Source: Phymatolithon calcareum (Eukaryota > Rhodophyta > Florideophyceae > Hapalidiales). Taken from it: a stretch of 64,000 bases of DNA. Numbering within the stretch: position 1 is the first letter of the stretch; each line of letters starts with the position of its first letter. Where the stretch lies: the NCBI GenBank assembly GCA_977006965.1, contig OZ345371.1, positions 124,001 through 188,000 of the forward strand, written 5' to 3'. The notes beneath the pieces were generated by a model that worked only from the letters and a program-made list of their open reading frames with translations, was not told where the DNA came from and ran no database searches. The translations under genes were made by a program, and so were the position numbers. Below are positions 31,997 through 42,419 of the stretch, piece by piece.

Positions 31997-33202
31997 TTAG
32001 TTCAGTGGAGCAGCTCGCGTAACATTTTGCACAAAAGCCCCAACAGCCGAGCCAGGCCAAAGCGCCCTCTCTTCTCTCACCGGTATCTGCAATCCCCTAT
32101 CCGCCCCCGACGACGCGGACGAATCCGCAGGCGACACCGGTTCAAAAGGCCCAAACTCATTCACCTCCGCCAACCGCATATGCATCGGCATGGACGCCAC
32201 GTGACGCGTAACCCACCAGAACTTCCCCTCCATATACCTGACCAATTCCCCGGTTTCCATCCCTCTTGCCAATCCCTTATTCAAATACAGCGTCGCCTTC
32301 CTCCTCGCCTTCCCATCACTCGTCCACAACCACACATACCTCGGTCGAACTGCCTTATGCACTGCCACAGCCCTCTGCAATGTGTCCATCAACCCCGAAC
32401 ACTCCAGTCCGAACAATGCATCCTGCACAGCGTGCAATCCCACAATATACGCCACATCCTCCTCCCTCAACCCAACCCCACCCAACATCTCATCCACTAT
32501 CCCCCTCGCCTCCATCCCCCTCGTCCTCCTCTTCTCCAACACCTCCACGGCATCCCTAGCCCCCTCAACAGCATTCCCCACCCCCCGCACCCCCCTCGCC
32601 GCCACCAACGCCCTCAACACATCCGACATCGCATACACCACATCACACTCCACACGATACCCAGGCGCATGCTCCGCTGCCGGCCCCTTATGCTGCACGC
32701 AGCACTTCGACCTCGGGGTGGCCACCTTGCGAGCCTTAATCCCCTCCGGTAAATCATCCTTCGTCAAGCCTAGAAAGAAGCGTACCGTCTCCATCGACAC
32801 AAAACCCTCGCCTCGACCTCCACGCTCACCAGCCAGGACACGCAGCACATTCCCCGACCCTGCCACCCCCATGCATGGCGCGACGGAGAGAAGGTCGGCC
32901 AGTATGCAAAGCGTGCGCGCAAACGGCAGCGCGGCAGTGCGTGAAATGTCGGGCTGGATGCCGCGAGCGAGTTGCAAATTCGGCATATGGGACACATCTG
33001 CAGATGCACGACACACCTGTGCTACCGCGGCCTTGGTGGGGAGATCGCAATGGAGTGCGATCAACATCCACACATCGCTCGGCAGCGCGGGTATAGCAGA
33101 TTGTGAAACGAGGTTCGGGATGTCGCGCAAGAGCCGCGGTCGCTTGCGGGCACGCGTCGACATTGCGACTCTGCGGCGGCGGCGCGGTACTGCAACCTCC
33201 AT
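31997..33202 (-). CDS. F-box-like protein of unknown target
   Basis: The product has 401 residues from the ATG at 33202; a GTG five codons upstream is not used here. A basic N-terminus (PRRRRRV, RARKRPRLL), possibly a nuclear signal, precedes an F-box-like segment at about 38-66 (IPALPSDVWMLIALHCDLPT, then AAVAQVCRAS). F-boxes recruit targets to SCF ubiquitin ligases through Skp1. The remaining 330 residues have no repeat or substrate domain I recognise (no LRR, WD40 or Kelch). The gene is GC-rich, one exon, and lies downstream of the J-protein gene in the same orientation, 450 bp away. The F-box match is weak to moderate. Confidence 0.6.
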   Translation of the reverse strand: MEVAVPRRRRRVAMSTRARKRPRLLRDIPNLVSQSAIPALPSDVWMLIALHCDLPTKAAVAQVCRASADVSHMPNLQLARGIQPDISRTAALPFARTLCILADLLSVAPCMGVAGSGNVLRVLAGERGGRGEGFVSMETVRFFLGLTKDDLPEGIKARKVATPRSKCCVQHKGPAAEHAPGYRVECDVVYAMSDVLRALVAARGVRGVGNAVEGARDAVEVLEKRRTRGMEARGIVDEMLGGVGLREEDVAYIVGLHAVQDALFGLECSGLMDTLQRAVAVHKAVRPRYVWLWTSDGKARRKATLYLNKGLARGMETGELVRYMEGKFWWVTRHVASMPMHMRLAEVNEFGPFEPVSPADSSASSGADRGLQIPVREERALWPGSAVGAFVQNVTRAAPLN

Positions 33203-33650
33203 GCCTCCACCGCTCACCGTGCGGTGTCGGTCTGTCGGTCGGTGCGGCTTCCGTATCTTCTTCCCTTCTTCCCTTCAGCGGTGGGGGGGGGGGCGGGGGT
33301 GGGGGAATGGTCGTTCTTGGGTGAACAACCAATCTGAGTGAGTGGTTGGTGCGGCGGTCAGGTGATAAGAGCAGTCTGTCGGAGGAATTTGAGTCGATTC
33401 ACGTTGAGCCACATACAGACGTGCACGTATGTGTATTCATGAAATTTCCAAAAAAAACACATTCCCCTCATACATATCATAAGCGCAAAGATCTGCGAAG
33501 AATAAATTTACTGCACTGATTGATTCACTCTCAACTCCCTTCCCGCTACTCTCTGCCTGCACCAGCACTATCATATCGAGACGATTAATCGTGTACAGTA
33601 CAGTACAAAGGGTCGTCCAGCACAACTTACTGTACCGCTGCCGCGCCGCA
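33203..33650. other. Intergenic between F-box and J-protein genes
   Basis: Contains a G-rich tract at about 33283-33305 and GTACAGTACAGTACA near 33594-33608. It must hold the promoter of the F-box gene and the 3' end of the J-protein gene. Confidence 0.35.
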
Positions 33651-36536
33651 TCACGAGGAAGCAGCCGCCGCACCTGCTCCACCCGGTCTCCACGTTGGTA
33701 GTCTGCGAGCCACGCCATGTCGTTCCGCCGTCGCGCGACCCCTGGATGCGCGCGCGGCGGTGAAAGCGCGTCCGAGTACTCGCAGTCCTCGTGCGCGTTC
33801 GGCGATCACGCGTTCCCTCACCGCTGTCGCAACCTCCTCGCCGAGATCTCGCGCGCTGAGGGCTGCGGCGACGACGTCTGCGACGGTTGATTCCACGTCC
33901 ACTACGGCGAGTTTCCACATCATGTCCACGGCTGATTCTGCCATGTCGACTGCAATTCTCTCTGCCTCCGCTGCTGATAGTGACTTTCCTCCTCGTCCCA
34001 GCCTCATCACCTTATCGTGCAATCTTCGCTGCTTGTGCATGACTCTAGTAGCCGCTGCACTCGCCCTGAATTGCGCGCGCATACGATGCGTTCGATACAT
34101 GCCTCCTGCGACGGCGCCGGATAGCGTTTTGGGGATACTCATAACGCCTTTCCGTCCGCTGCTGGACGCCAGTCCGACTGCCGCGCACTGTGCGTATGCC
34201 CTTCCGACGACGTGTAGTAACTGCACGCCGAAGTTTGCGTCGGCGAGACGACGCGCTTCTGCGGTTGCCCATGCGAGGAAGTCTCCGCGATCGCCGTCGA
34301 CCCATGGTTGTAGCATGCGGATAAGATGGACGGCTAGTTTGCCGACGCGTTCCTTTTGTACGTCTTCGAGTATTTCTGCTGGTGGTGCGTTTCCGTGTTC
34401 GTCTACTGCGTTTGCTAGACTTGCTACTTGTAATTCACCGATTAAATGACCGAAATGATCCGATCCGAATACCATTGCGAATAACGTGCTCGGATCGACG
34501 GTTTCCACGCCGTTGCGTGCCAGTTCGCGCTCGCCGTACTTGTCGTAGAGTGCGCGTGACTTGGCGTTTGAGAGGACTCGATAGGCATCTGCGAGTTTTT
34601 GAAATTTGTGTGTTGCATCTGGATCGGATTGGTTTTTGTCGGGGTGTAATTGTCTTGCCAGTTCGTAATACGCCTTTTTGATCTCGCCTTCTGTGGCTGT
34701 GCGTGTCACTCCTAGTAATTCGTAGAGTGTTTCCGCGGTTTCCTTTTTCTTTCTAGTAGGTTCAGTTGCTGCTTGTTCACTTTCCTTTGCTTCACGTATG
34801 CCTTCCACTGTACCTCCTGTTCGTGCGCGTTCAGTCTCCTCATCTCCATCTTCCTCATCCACAACGTCTTGCATGCCTACGGCAGGTGCGGATTTCAGCC
34901 TTCTAGCACTGGATTGCGCCTCGTCTTCGGCGATATCGTCGTCACGAGGGGCACCTTCCTCAACGCCGGCACTCTTTGCAATGCGCACCGACCGAGGTCG
35001 CTCACCAGCTTCCGATATATTGTCGCGCGGTAGCGACGAATGCTTATGTTCACGCGCAGCAGACACGTACATTCGTTGCGGGTCCCTCAAAATCCCACCT
35101 GTCGTATGCTGCATATGCATATCGACCGGCGACGGTTGACGTTCGATTCCCGGTGATAAATGATCCATAAATGACCGGTCAAACTCCGCCTCGGAATGCG
35201 TGCTGCTCACCGTCGACACATGACCGCCCGATGTTGGCTGTGCCGTACCATGTTCCCGTTCCCGTTCCCGTTCCTCACCCCTTCCCTGCGTGTCCGTCAG
35301 CCGTCCATTCACACCCGCCTCCGTCTGCGTCATTGCAGAGGCATCACCCGTGTCTGCAAACGAGAGCGAATCCTCCGACAATGAAGTGTCCGCACTACTC
35401 TCATCTCTCGACACATACGGCGCGGGAGCGGTGAACAACGCTGGACGCGGATGCTGCATACGATACAGTTCCCGCGTACCATAAGGATCAGAGACAGTAG
35501 TCCCCTTCTCCACAGACGGAGTTTTAAGTGACGGAGATACATTCATCTCACTCTGCACATCCTCCTCCTCACTCTCCTCATGTTGCGTAATAGGTGATGC
35601 AGTATTAGACCCATCCTCCCAATCCGTTTCCGCCCCTTCCTCATCAATAACCCTAACCGCCTGCATAAGTCCCGCCCTCAATTCCCCATCCGCCGGACAT
35701 TTTTTCAACCCATCTTCAAAAACATCCTTCGCTCTCCCCGGTCTTCCATCCTCCAAATACGCCGCCGCCTTCCTATACCACGCCTTCGGCCAATCCGGAT
35801 CGATCTGTATACACATATCCGCATCCGCAATCGCCGACGCAAAAGCCGCAGCCTCATCTGTTAAAATCGCCGTCCTCAACCAAGCCGCCGATCGATTAGA
35901 ATACGCCCTCCTATCCGGCGGAGCATTCGCCATTTCCGCCGCTCGAATACTCCTTGTATATCCATCAATAGCCATCCCCCAATCACCAGCGCGAAACGCA
36001 GCATCCGCCTCCCGTCTAGCCTTATCCCCCGGCGGCGGCCCGACCATCGCACCCCCCAGATGCGCCACAGCGGCGTCCAGTTCCGCCGCCGCACGCGACA
36101 GATCCGGGTCGCGCGGACAGTGGGCCAAACCGCGCTGCACCGCCGCGCGCGCGGCGGCGATGTCGCCGGCGGCGGCGTGTGCAACGTAGAGACGGTACCA
36201 CCCCTTCGGCCAGGCGGGGGCGACCGCGGTGGCGGCCGCGGCGTCGGTGACGGCGAGGGTGAGGAGACCGCGGAGGGAGAGACCTGCTTCGCGAACGGCG
36301 AGATACTTGGAGACGTAGGCGGCGGCACGGTTGGAGAAGAGGCGTCGATCGGGGGGAAGTCCTGCTGCGGCTCGGGCGGATATGCCGGCTCCGTAGGCGG
36401 ATATGGCGGTGTCGAACTCGCGGCGGACGTAGGCGTCGTTGCCGTTGAGACGGAAGAATTCGCTCAGTTCGGTTGGTTCGGGGCTCTTCGCGCCCGCGGC
36501 GGAGGGGCCGGCGGCTGCGGCGCGGAGACGCGCCAT
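33651..36536 (-). CDS. TPR and J-domain co-chaperone with DnaJ-X region
   Basis: The product has 961 residues from the ATG at 36536 (MARLRAAAAG). The open frame extends further upstream, but low-complexity PACLPVFLPS sequence there looks untranslated. Two tetratricopeptide blocks come first: about 22-150 (NGNDAYVRREFDTAISAYG) and 170-290 (AAFRAGDWGMAIDGYTRSIR, with KAWYRKAAAYLEDGRPGRA). An acidic, serine-rich linker spans 300-595. A J domain at 603-668 has HPD at 631-633 and would stimulate Hsp70 ATPase. A DnaJ-X type region follows at about 680-870 (FGSDHFGHLIGELQVASLA). TPRs may bind Hsp70/Hsp90 tails. No signal peptide or CxxCxGxG zinc domain, so a cytosolic class C J protein. Single exon. 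Confidence 0.88.
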   Translation of the reverse strand: MARLRAAAAGPSAAGAKSPEPTELSEFFRLNGNDAYVRREFDTAISAYGAGISARAAAGLPPDRRLFSNRAAAYVSKYLAVREAGLSLRGLLTLAVTDAAAATAVAPAWPKGWYRLYVAHAAAGDIAAARAAVQRGLAHCPRDPDLSRAAAELDAAVAHLGGAMVGPPPGDKARREADAAFRAGDWGMAIDGYTRSIRAAEMANAPPDRRAYSNRSAAWLRTAILTDEAAAFASAIADADMCIQIDPDWPKAWYRKAAAYLEDGRPGRAKDVFEDGLKKCPADGELRAGLMQAVRVIDEEGAETDWEDGSNTASPITQHEESEEEDVQSEMNVSPSLKTPSVEKGTTVSDPYGTRELYRMQHPRPALFTAPAPYVSRDESSADTSLSEDSLSFADTGDASAMTQTEAGVNGRLTDTQGRGEEREREREHGTAQPTSGGHVSTVSSTHSEAEFDRSFMDHLSPGIERQPSPVDMHMQHTTGGILRDPQRMYVSAAREHKHSSLPRDNISEAGERPRSVRIAKSAGVEEGAPRDDDIAEDEAQSSARRLKSAPAVGMQDVVDEEDGDEETERARTGGTVEGIREAKESEQAATEPTRKKKETAETLYELLGVTRTATEGEIKKAYYELARQLHPDKNQSDPDATHKFQKLADAYRVLSNAKSRALYDKYGERELARNGVETVDPSTLFAMVFGSDHFGHLIGELQVASLANAVDEHGNAPPAEILEDVQKERVGKLAVHLIRMLQPWVDGDRGDFLAWATAEARRLADANFGVQLLHVVGRAYAQCAAVGLASSSGRKGVMSIPKTLSGAVAGGMYRTHRMRAQFRASAAATRVMHKQRRLHDKVMRLGRGGKSLSAAEAERIAVDMAESAVDMMWKLAVVDVESTVADVVAAALSARDLGEEVATAVRERVIAERARGLRVLGRAFTAARASRGRATAERHGVARRLPTWRPGGAGAAAASS

Positions 36537-38735
36537 GGGGATTGGGGCCGGTGGAAGCGGGAGTGAGGTTGGTTGCTTGGCGCGCTTTTGACGGAGGAGG
36601 TGAAAGACAGGAAGGCAGGAAGGCAGGAAGACAGGAAGACAGGCAGGGGGATGCGGGAGTGTCGGATTGCGAATTGAATTTGAAACGAGTCTGTAAGCAA
36701 TATGGGGATTGGTAATTTGGAATGGAATGCTTTTTGCCCTATCACATGCGCCGTGATTCGACACATCTCCCGCCACACCACTGCCGCGAGAGACTGGGCA
36801 GATGGCGGGCAGTTACTGAACTGGACTGGACTGGACTGGTGTGAGTGACAGTGGAAGGGCATTGGGGATCGGCAGACAGGAGACATCAAGTGTCGAGATG
36901 GCAGTGATGTGTGGGTATAATACACGCCGCTTGGCAGGGCTGTGTACCATTGTTTTATCAATGTCATTCATTGTGGTTACTGACAGTTGGAAGACGGGCA
37001 GTGCAGTGCAGTGCAGTGCAGTGCATTGGCCGAGGGGGAGAGCTGACGTTAGTCCGTTATCGGCAACCGCACTTTGTACACGACGTCGCCAAGTGAGGGA
37101 AGTAGTGCGCACTGACGTGCATGTAGAGTCGGTGGGTTGAATGATATACAATACAGTATATACGGAAAGTGGGGACGAAGGGGACTACCTGCACATTTGG
37201 ATAGTGACAAGTGGAAGTGAAACACATGTCAGACGGGCGTGCAGGTCTTGCAGGCTGTTCGAACATCTGAGGTGTGTCGCTATTGCTGAACTGACCTTCC
37301 GTCTGAGGGGAAATTGTAGGTTTTTATTTTAGAAGCCCTCAACGCTGCGTGGTCGACTCTCCAGTAGCATGACGATACAGTAGTTGACAACTAACTGCAG
37401 TTGGTTGCCGCGATGGAGGAAGAATTTTTCGTCTTGGTCGATGATGACAAAATTAAAATTGTCAACAGTACACTCTTCATTTTTTAATGAAGAGCGCAAT
37501 ACTGTACAGTAAGTACTCCATGATACAGCGCAGTACTGTAGAGACTTTGGAAAAAGTTTATTAGTCGGCGCCGGCCTGCCTGCCTGCCTTCTAGACGATG
37601 TCATTCATTCATTCATTGTGATCGATCCCGCGCAATGCTGATCTGTTTTGCGTCGTCGTCATCTTGACCCGTGTTTCAAACAAACTTGAATTACACACTC
37701 TCAGCACGGCCGGCCAAGTTTAAAAATAAATCACGCAAGTTACATCATACTGTATGTACCCCGTGTACCCTGTATCATACTGTATTGTACAGCAGTCAGA
37801 TAAGGAAACTCTGTATGATACACAATGCAGATACTGTAGAAAGGTATCGCTTGTCCCAACTCAATTGCGGAAATTCGGCACCAGGCTGTTTCGCTCCCAG
37901 TATGATACGAATATTCACCTTTTGCAGTAACGACTATCGCCACATCCGCGCCAAAAATCTAAACCCACTTCCTCAGCATTCATACATACATCATACTGCA
38001 GTACACTCCTGCTTGACAGTCAGTACTGTACCTTTACTGCGGAGCGACGGATGATCCGTCTGGCATGTTTCGGTTCACTGAATCGAACGCGAGCGCCACT
38101 GTATGCGCATGAAAACCTCCCCTGCCTCCAACGTTCTTGAGTGCTGACCGTTGTTCTTGTGCCCGCCCCACCCCCGCCCGCCTCTGAGCCACACGCCACC
38201 TTGTTTTCCAATTGAACTTTATTTATTTATTTAAAATCATCACAATCTTACGAATATACAGTACTGTACTGCACAGGAAAGGCTTCCTCACTTGCTACTG
38301 TACTGTACTGTACTGTACCTTCCAGTGTGTAGACCGTTGAAACCGTTGAAACCTTTCTCTCTGTTCTTCACGCTCCGAACCACACACAGCCTTTGTTTGC
38401 CCTTGAATGCTTGTGCTGCACGATTTCACCTGCTTGTGAGCAATTCTACCATGATGGTCATACTGTACACTCACAGAAGGAAGGCAAGAAGGCAAGTGTG
38501 AGTGGGAAAGATGCCATTCGAAATTCCACCGACGAGTATTCATTCATTCTACGGTATTAAAATCTGCCTTGACTTGACTTGACTTGACTTGACTAAACCA
38601 CCTCCCAGCATCGTGCGCCACTGTCCATGTGGCATCCGGACAGACTCCCAGCAAGGTGACCACTAGTGATATCATTTCACTACTGTACATCGCTCCCTGT
38701 CCGCCCAACAAGATGCATCCATAGTCCGCCTCGAC
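36537..38735. repeat. Intergenic with many short tandem repeats
   Basis: No gene recognised. Simple repeats: GGAAGGCAGGAAG near 36610, CTGGACTGGACTGG near 36825, GTGCAGTGCAGTGCAGTGC at about 37000-37024, CTGCCTGCCTGCC near 37575, CATTCATTCATTCATT near 37603, TACTGTACTGTACTGTAC near 38300, and CTTGACTTGACTTGACTTGA at about 38568-38595. TACTGTA/TACAGTA motifs are frequent. Confidence 0.6.
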
Positions 38736-41576
38736 ATGGTGAAGGCCGCAGCCTGGACCTCACTTCACAGCCTGCTCAAGGATGAAAGTGCAGCTTCTAG
38801 TACGGCCCGCACTATCTCCCTCCCACTCCCCGACGCCACAGATCGCGACTGTGGGGTGACTGCACACCGCATCCGGAAGGCCACGCGCCAGGCCCTGAAC
38901 GGGGATCTCTCAAAGGCTCTCCAAACACTGGACCACAGGCCTCTGGCATCCACCTCTGACCCAGCCGTCATAGCGGTACTACGTCAAAAACATCCTTCCT
39001 CCCCAGCTCCCGTACGAGGCCGCCTTTACGATATTGACGCACTCCCGGTGTCATATATCCTCACACAGGACGATGTGTCTAATGCCCTGTCGAAATTCAA
39101 CCCTAGCTCCGGGGCCGGACCTGATGGATTGTACCCCGCCGTCCTGCGCGCTGCCTTTAACGCCACTGACAGGATATCTAATTCTGCAGAGGCTACATTG
39201 CGCAACACACTCCTGCCTTTTCTGCAAAGGATGATACAAGGAGGCCTCCCTACCGCATCTGCTCCCATGCTTGCAGGAGCGAACTTAATTGCAATACAAG
39301 AAAATTGTGACGCGGGACCACGAAAGCTTCGTCCCATAGCAATAGGGAACGTTTACCGCCGCCTCGCCGGTCGCATCTTGGCCAAGAAAGCTGCCAACGG
39401 CGGCCAACTGAAAGCTTACCTCAAGCACCAGCTCGCCGTCGGCACTAAAGGTGGAATAGAAGCTGCCATGCACTCCACCCGGCACGTTGTGCGCAAGTTG
39501 GGGAACGATCCTTCATTTGTCCTCCTTTCAGTTGACCTGTCCAACGCCTTCAATACTTGCTGCCGACAAACGTTTCTTGACTCTGTCATCCTTAATGTCC
39601 CCAGGCTGGCCCGATTCGTCCATTACCTCTACAGCGAAGATTCTCCTCTCTTCTGTGGCGAGGACATCATATGGTCCAAAGCGGGCACACAACAGGGCGA
39701 CCCGCTAGGTATGCTTCTCTTTTGCCTCGTCCTGCAGCCAGTGATCGACTCTCTCCAAGAACAATTCGACCTCCCTCTCCACGTCTGGTACGCAGACGAT
39801 GGGTCCATTGTTGCCCCAGTGCACCTCGCACGCACAGTGCTCTGCACGCTGGCGAAAGAGTGTGCCAAGTACGGCCTGACACTGAACCTCCTCAAAACCC
39901 GGGCATGGTGGCCCACAATGACGAGCGACTACCTGCGTCAGCTTCCCTGTGCCCTCCAATGGGACTCTGAAAGGAAACCGAATACTGGAATTACGCTGTT
40001 TGGCGCCGCAATTGGCACAGACGGATACGAAGCTGCCGCTCTTGATACGCGCTCCAAGGAAGTTCAGAAGTTATTGGAGAACATATCCCTGATACGCCAC
40101 CCCCAGGTCGGCTACCGACTGCAACGATACTGTGCTAGCCACCCTAACGTAGTCTACACTCTCCGATGCCAGCCCCCTTCACCACTTGCGCTGTCATGTG
40201 AAACGCTCGACAAAATCTTCGCTGAGGGATTCGCTCATGTGCATAGGCTTCCGGTGGAACAACTCGCAGCTGGTACCACGGCAAGAAGACTACTACACCT
40301 CCCCATTCGGAAAGCAGGAATGGGCCTTCTATCCTCCTCCACCACACGGCACGCCGCTTACATTGCCTCCGTTGTGGACACGACAGAGCTAGTTACTGAA
40401 CTTCTGGCACAGGCACCCCCTTACTCTCCAATTGACGCTCTTCATCCAGTCATGAGCCAGATGCATTCTGAGGTCGCGGATATCTCTAGCGATCCGAAAT
40501 ATTGGATTCCAAACTTGCTAGCGCGATCTTCCGCCAAGAGATCTGATGGGTTTAACCCATCAACACAGAGATTCCTTCTCGACGCCGTTCACAACGTGTC
40601 ATTTGATTCCCTTCTTCCGCCTCGCCGACCCATGCACTTCCCACGCCCCACTAGCTTCTCGGGAATCCAGCACCATGAGTTGCAAACATTGCGTGCGCAT
40701 ATGCTCCAGAACGCCACAGAGGACGCCAGCAGAGTTCTCACCATGACGCCAAGCCTCCGAATGCGAACCAGGCTCACACCGGCCATCTGGAAAACGACGA
40801 TACAGCGGCGTCTCCGCCTCCCCCTATTCCCCTCCTCAACACCGCAACACCCCACTTGGTGTCCCAACTGTACCACATACACACGGCATGGGAACGAGAA
40901 CCCCTTGCGGAAAAGACGGCACATTGATATCTCGAAGCGTAGACGTAACTCACAAGACTCGCAACGACTTGACGTCTACGGGGATCACGCAAGTGTATGC
41001 AACAGGGGGAGCACTGGCTACACAAGACGACACAACAGCCTGCTGAGCAGCATCGCATACATCCTCTACGGAGGAAATCAGTCTGAAATGAAATACACAT
41101 TTGAACCCAAACGCGTTACTGGCGAGGCCCGGCGGCGACCGGACCTCCTCATCGAACCACGTGCTCATGGGGCAGGGAATTTAAATAACCACGTTGCGGT
41201 AGACGTAACGTTCACCAGCCCATATGCCCCATGCAACCTTCCGCAGACTACGAAGGACACAACGTCAATACTAGTCCGATTAGATGACGCAAAAACCGCC
41301 AAGTACGCACCTGTTCTCAAGAATCGGATTCCGCCTGTGCAGTTCTTTCCGTTCGCCGCGACTACCAACGCCGTTCTCAGCCCTAGCGCGCACGATCTGA
41401 TCGAGAAACGTGCAAGACAGAGAGCATGCACTAGCGCGCTCCCTGCAGGTGTGCTCAGAGAAATATTTGTTACGCAAATTACGTGCGCCATACACGAATA
41501 CGTGAGCCTGGCAATCAATGCACGGAGACCTAGGACCGAACGTCCAGAGGCCTGGCCTCCGGACCCCGGTGACTGA
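38736..41576 (+). CDS. Reverse transcriptase with C-terminal restriction-like endonuclease
   Basis: Intact 946-residue frame of a non-LTR retrotransposon. RT motifs: GAGPDGL (126-132), SVDLSNAF (265-272), GTQQGDPLG (317-325) and the catalytic YADDG (352-356). The C-terminal part has WCPNC (708-712), GDHASVC (749-755) and RRHNS (764-768), a cysteine/histidine cluster typical of RLE-type elements. RRPDLL (800-805) and AVDVTF (821-826) follow, giving a PD...DxT nuclease core. The frame is open upstream to a TGA near 38668; ATG 38736 is the first Met. No N-terminal DNA-binding fingers are present, so it may be 5' truncated or initiate elsewhere. No stops or frameshifts, so it is probably young. 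A simple repeat lies just upstream. Confidence 0.88.
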   Translation: MVKAAAWTSLHSLLKDESAASSTARTISLPLPDATDRDCGVTAHRIRKATRQALNGDLSKALQTLDHRPLASTSDPAVIAVLRQKHPSSPAPVRGRLYDIDALPVSYILTQDDVSNALSKFNPSSGAGPDGLYPAVLRAAFNATDRISNSAEATLRNTLLPFLQRMIQGGLPTASAPMLAGANLIAIQENCDAGPRKLRPIAIGNVYRRLAGRILAKKAANGGQLKAYLKHQLAVGTKGGIEAAMHSTRHVVRKLGNDPSFVLLSVDLSNAFNTCCRQTFLDSVILNVPRLARFVHYLYSEDSPLFCGEDIIWSKAGTQQGDPLGMLLFCLVLQPVIDSLQEQFDLPLHVWYADDGSIVAPVHLARTVLCTLAKECAKYGLTLNLLKTRAWWPTMTSDYLRQLPCALQWDSERKPNTGITLFGAAIGTDGYEAAALDTRSKEVQKLLENISLIRHPQVGYRLQRYCASHPNVVYTLRCQPPSPLALSCETLDKIFAEGFAHVHRLPVEQLAAGTTARRLLHLPIRKAGMGLLSSSTTRHAAYIASVVDTTELVTELLAQAPPYSPIDALHPVMSQMHSEVADISSDPKYWIPNLLARSSAKRSDGFNPSTQRFLLDAVHNVSFDSLLPPRRPMHFPRPTSFSGIQHHELQTLRAHMLQNATEDASRVLTMTPSLRMRTRLTPAIWKTTIQRRLRLPLFPSSTPQHPTWCPNCTTYTRHGNENPLRKRRHIDISKRRRNSQDSQRLDVYGDHASVCNRGSTGYTRRHNSLLSSIAYILYGGNQSEMKYTFEPKRVTGEARRRPDLLIEPRAHGAGNLNNHVAVDVTFTSPYAPCNLPQTTKDTTSILVRLDDAKTAKYAPVLKNRIPPVQFFPFAATTNAVLSPSAHDLIEKRARQRACTSALPAGVLREIFVTQITCAIHEYVSLAINARRPRTERPEAWPPDPGD

Positions 41577-42419
41577 TACTTAGGACCATTCAAGTGTCAT
41601 ACCTTCTAGCGGAAGTAAAAAGTACATATGAGCGGCATCCAGCACTGGAAACCTCACCGCACTACAACACGTTGTTACTTCATACCTCTTGAACGTACTC
41701 ATTTCCACCAAATGGAACCAATCTGTACCAGCTTCAACTCAACTGCCGATTGCAGCCTTGCCTTAAACATCAACCACATGTTAGTAGAGAAATACGAATG
41801 AGGGAGGTCCTGAGTGACCACACTACGCTACATCGTTCGAAATCTAGTCCTGTTACTCCTACTCTAGGTGAGGCGTTGGGAGCTTTTTAAATAAATCCTT
41901 ACATATCCCCTATACATCACCAGGCGATATGCTTACTTTTCTTTGAAAATTTCACTCTTTTCGCTCTCTCGTGCTTTTGTTTCACCCATCACAACCAACC
42001 AACGTTGACAACCATGCCAACCTGCCCATCGCAGTCACGGCAGCCAGAAATTTCCTTTCGAAGATAAACATTGGGCGTAACAAAAAGGTCGTGGTAAAAC
42101 AAAATTCATGTAGTCTCGAATAGACGTTGCACAGGAAATGAAATTTTCTCTTAGCTGCCGATCATCATCATCGTCACCTGAGAGAAAATTACATAATGTA
42201 AAGTAGTGCCGTGACTCTACCAGAAACGTTATATGACACGAGGTGTCAACGCTGATTGAAAACAAACTTCAAGAAACGAAAGTCAATAGGAACAGAGACA
42301 TGAAACTGCAAACACCTGTGTGAAACGAAACAGGCTTTAAGGCAAAACTGATTCTACTATTTTCTTGTTAAGAGCTACCACTTATAATCTAATACATGTA
42401 ATACACTCAACATGTAGGG
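41577..42419. other. RLE element 3' flank and LINE F3 tail
   Basis: 41577-41790 may be 3' untranslated sequence of the RLE element. At about 41795-41920 lies a plus-strand F3 tail (GTTACTCCTACTCTAGGTGA, GCGTTGGGAGCTTTTTAAA, TAAATCCTTACATATCCCC). The rest is unassigned. Confidence 0.45.

Noticed and set aside
31940-33341. Long plus-strand open frames opposite the F-box gene
   Set aside because: Low-complexity Pro/Ser/His-rich shadows of a GC-rich coding strand; no motifs.
33760-34449. Plus-strand 229-codon frame within the J-protein gene
   Set aside because: Antisense shadow of a gene with clear TPR, J and DnaJ-X domains.
37000-38600. CRISPR-like or regulatory direct repeats
   Set aside because: They are short simple-sequence repeats (4-6 bp units) without spacers, as expected in eukaryotic intergenic DNA.
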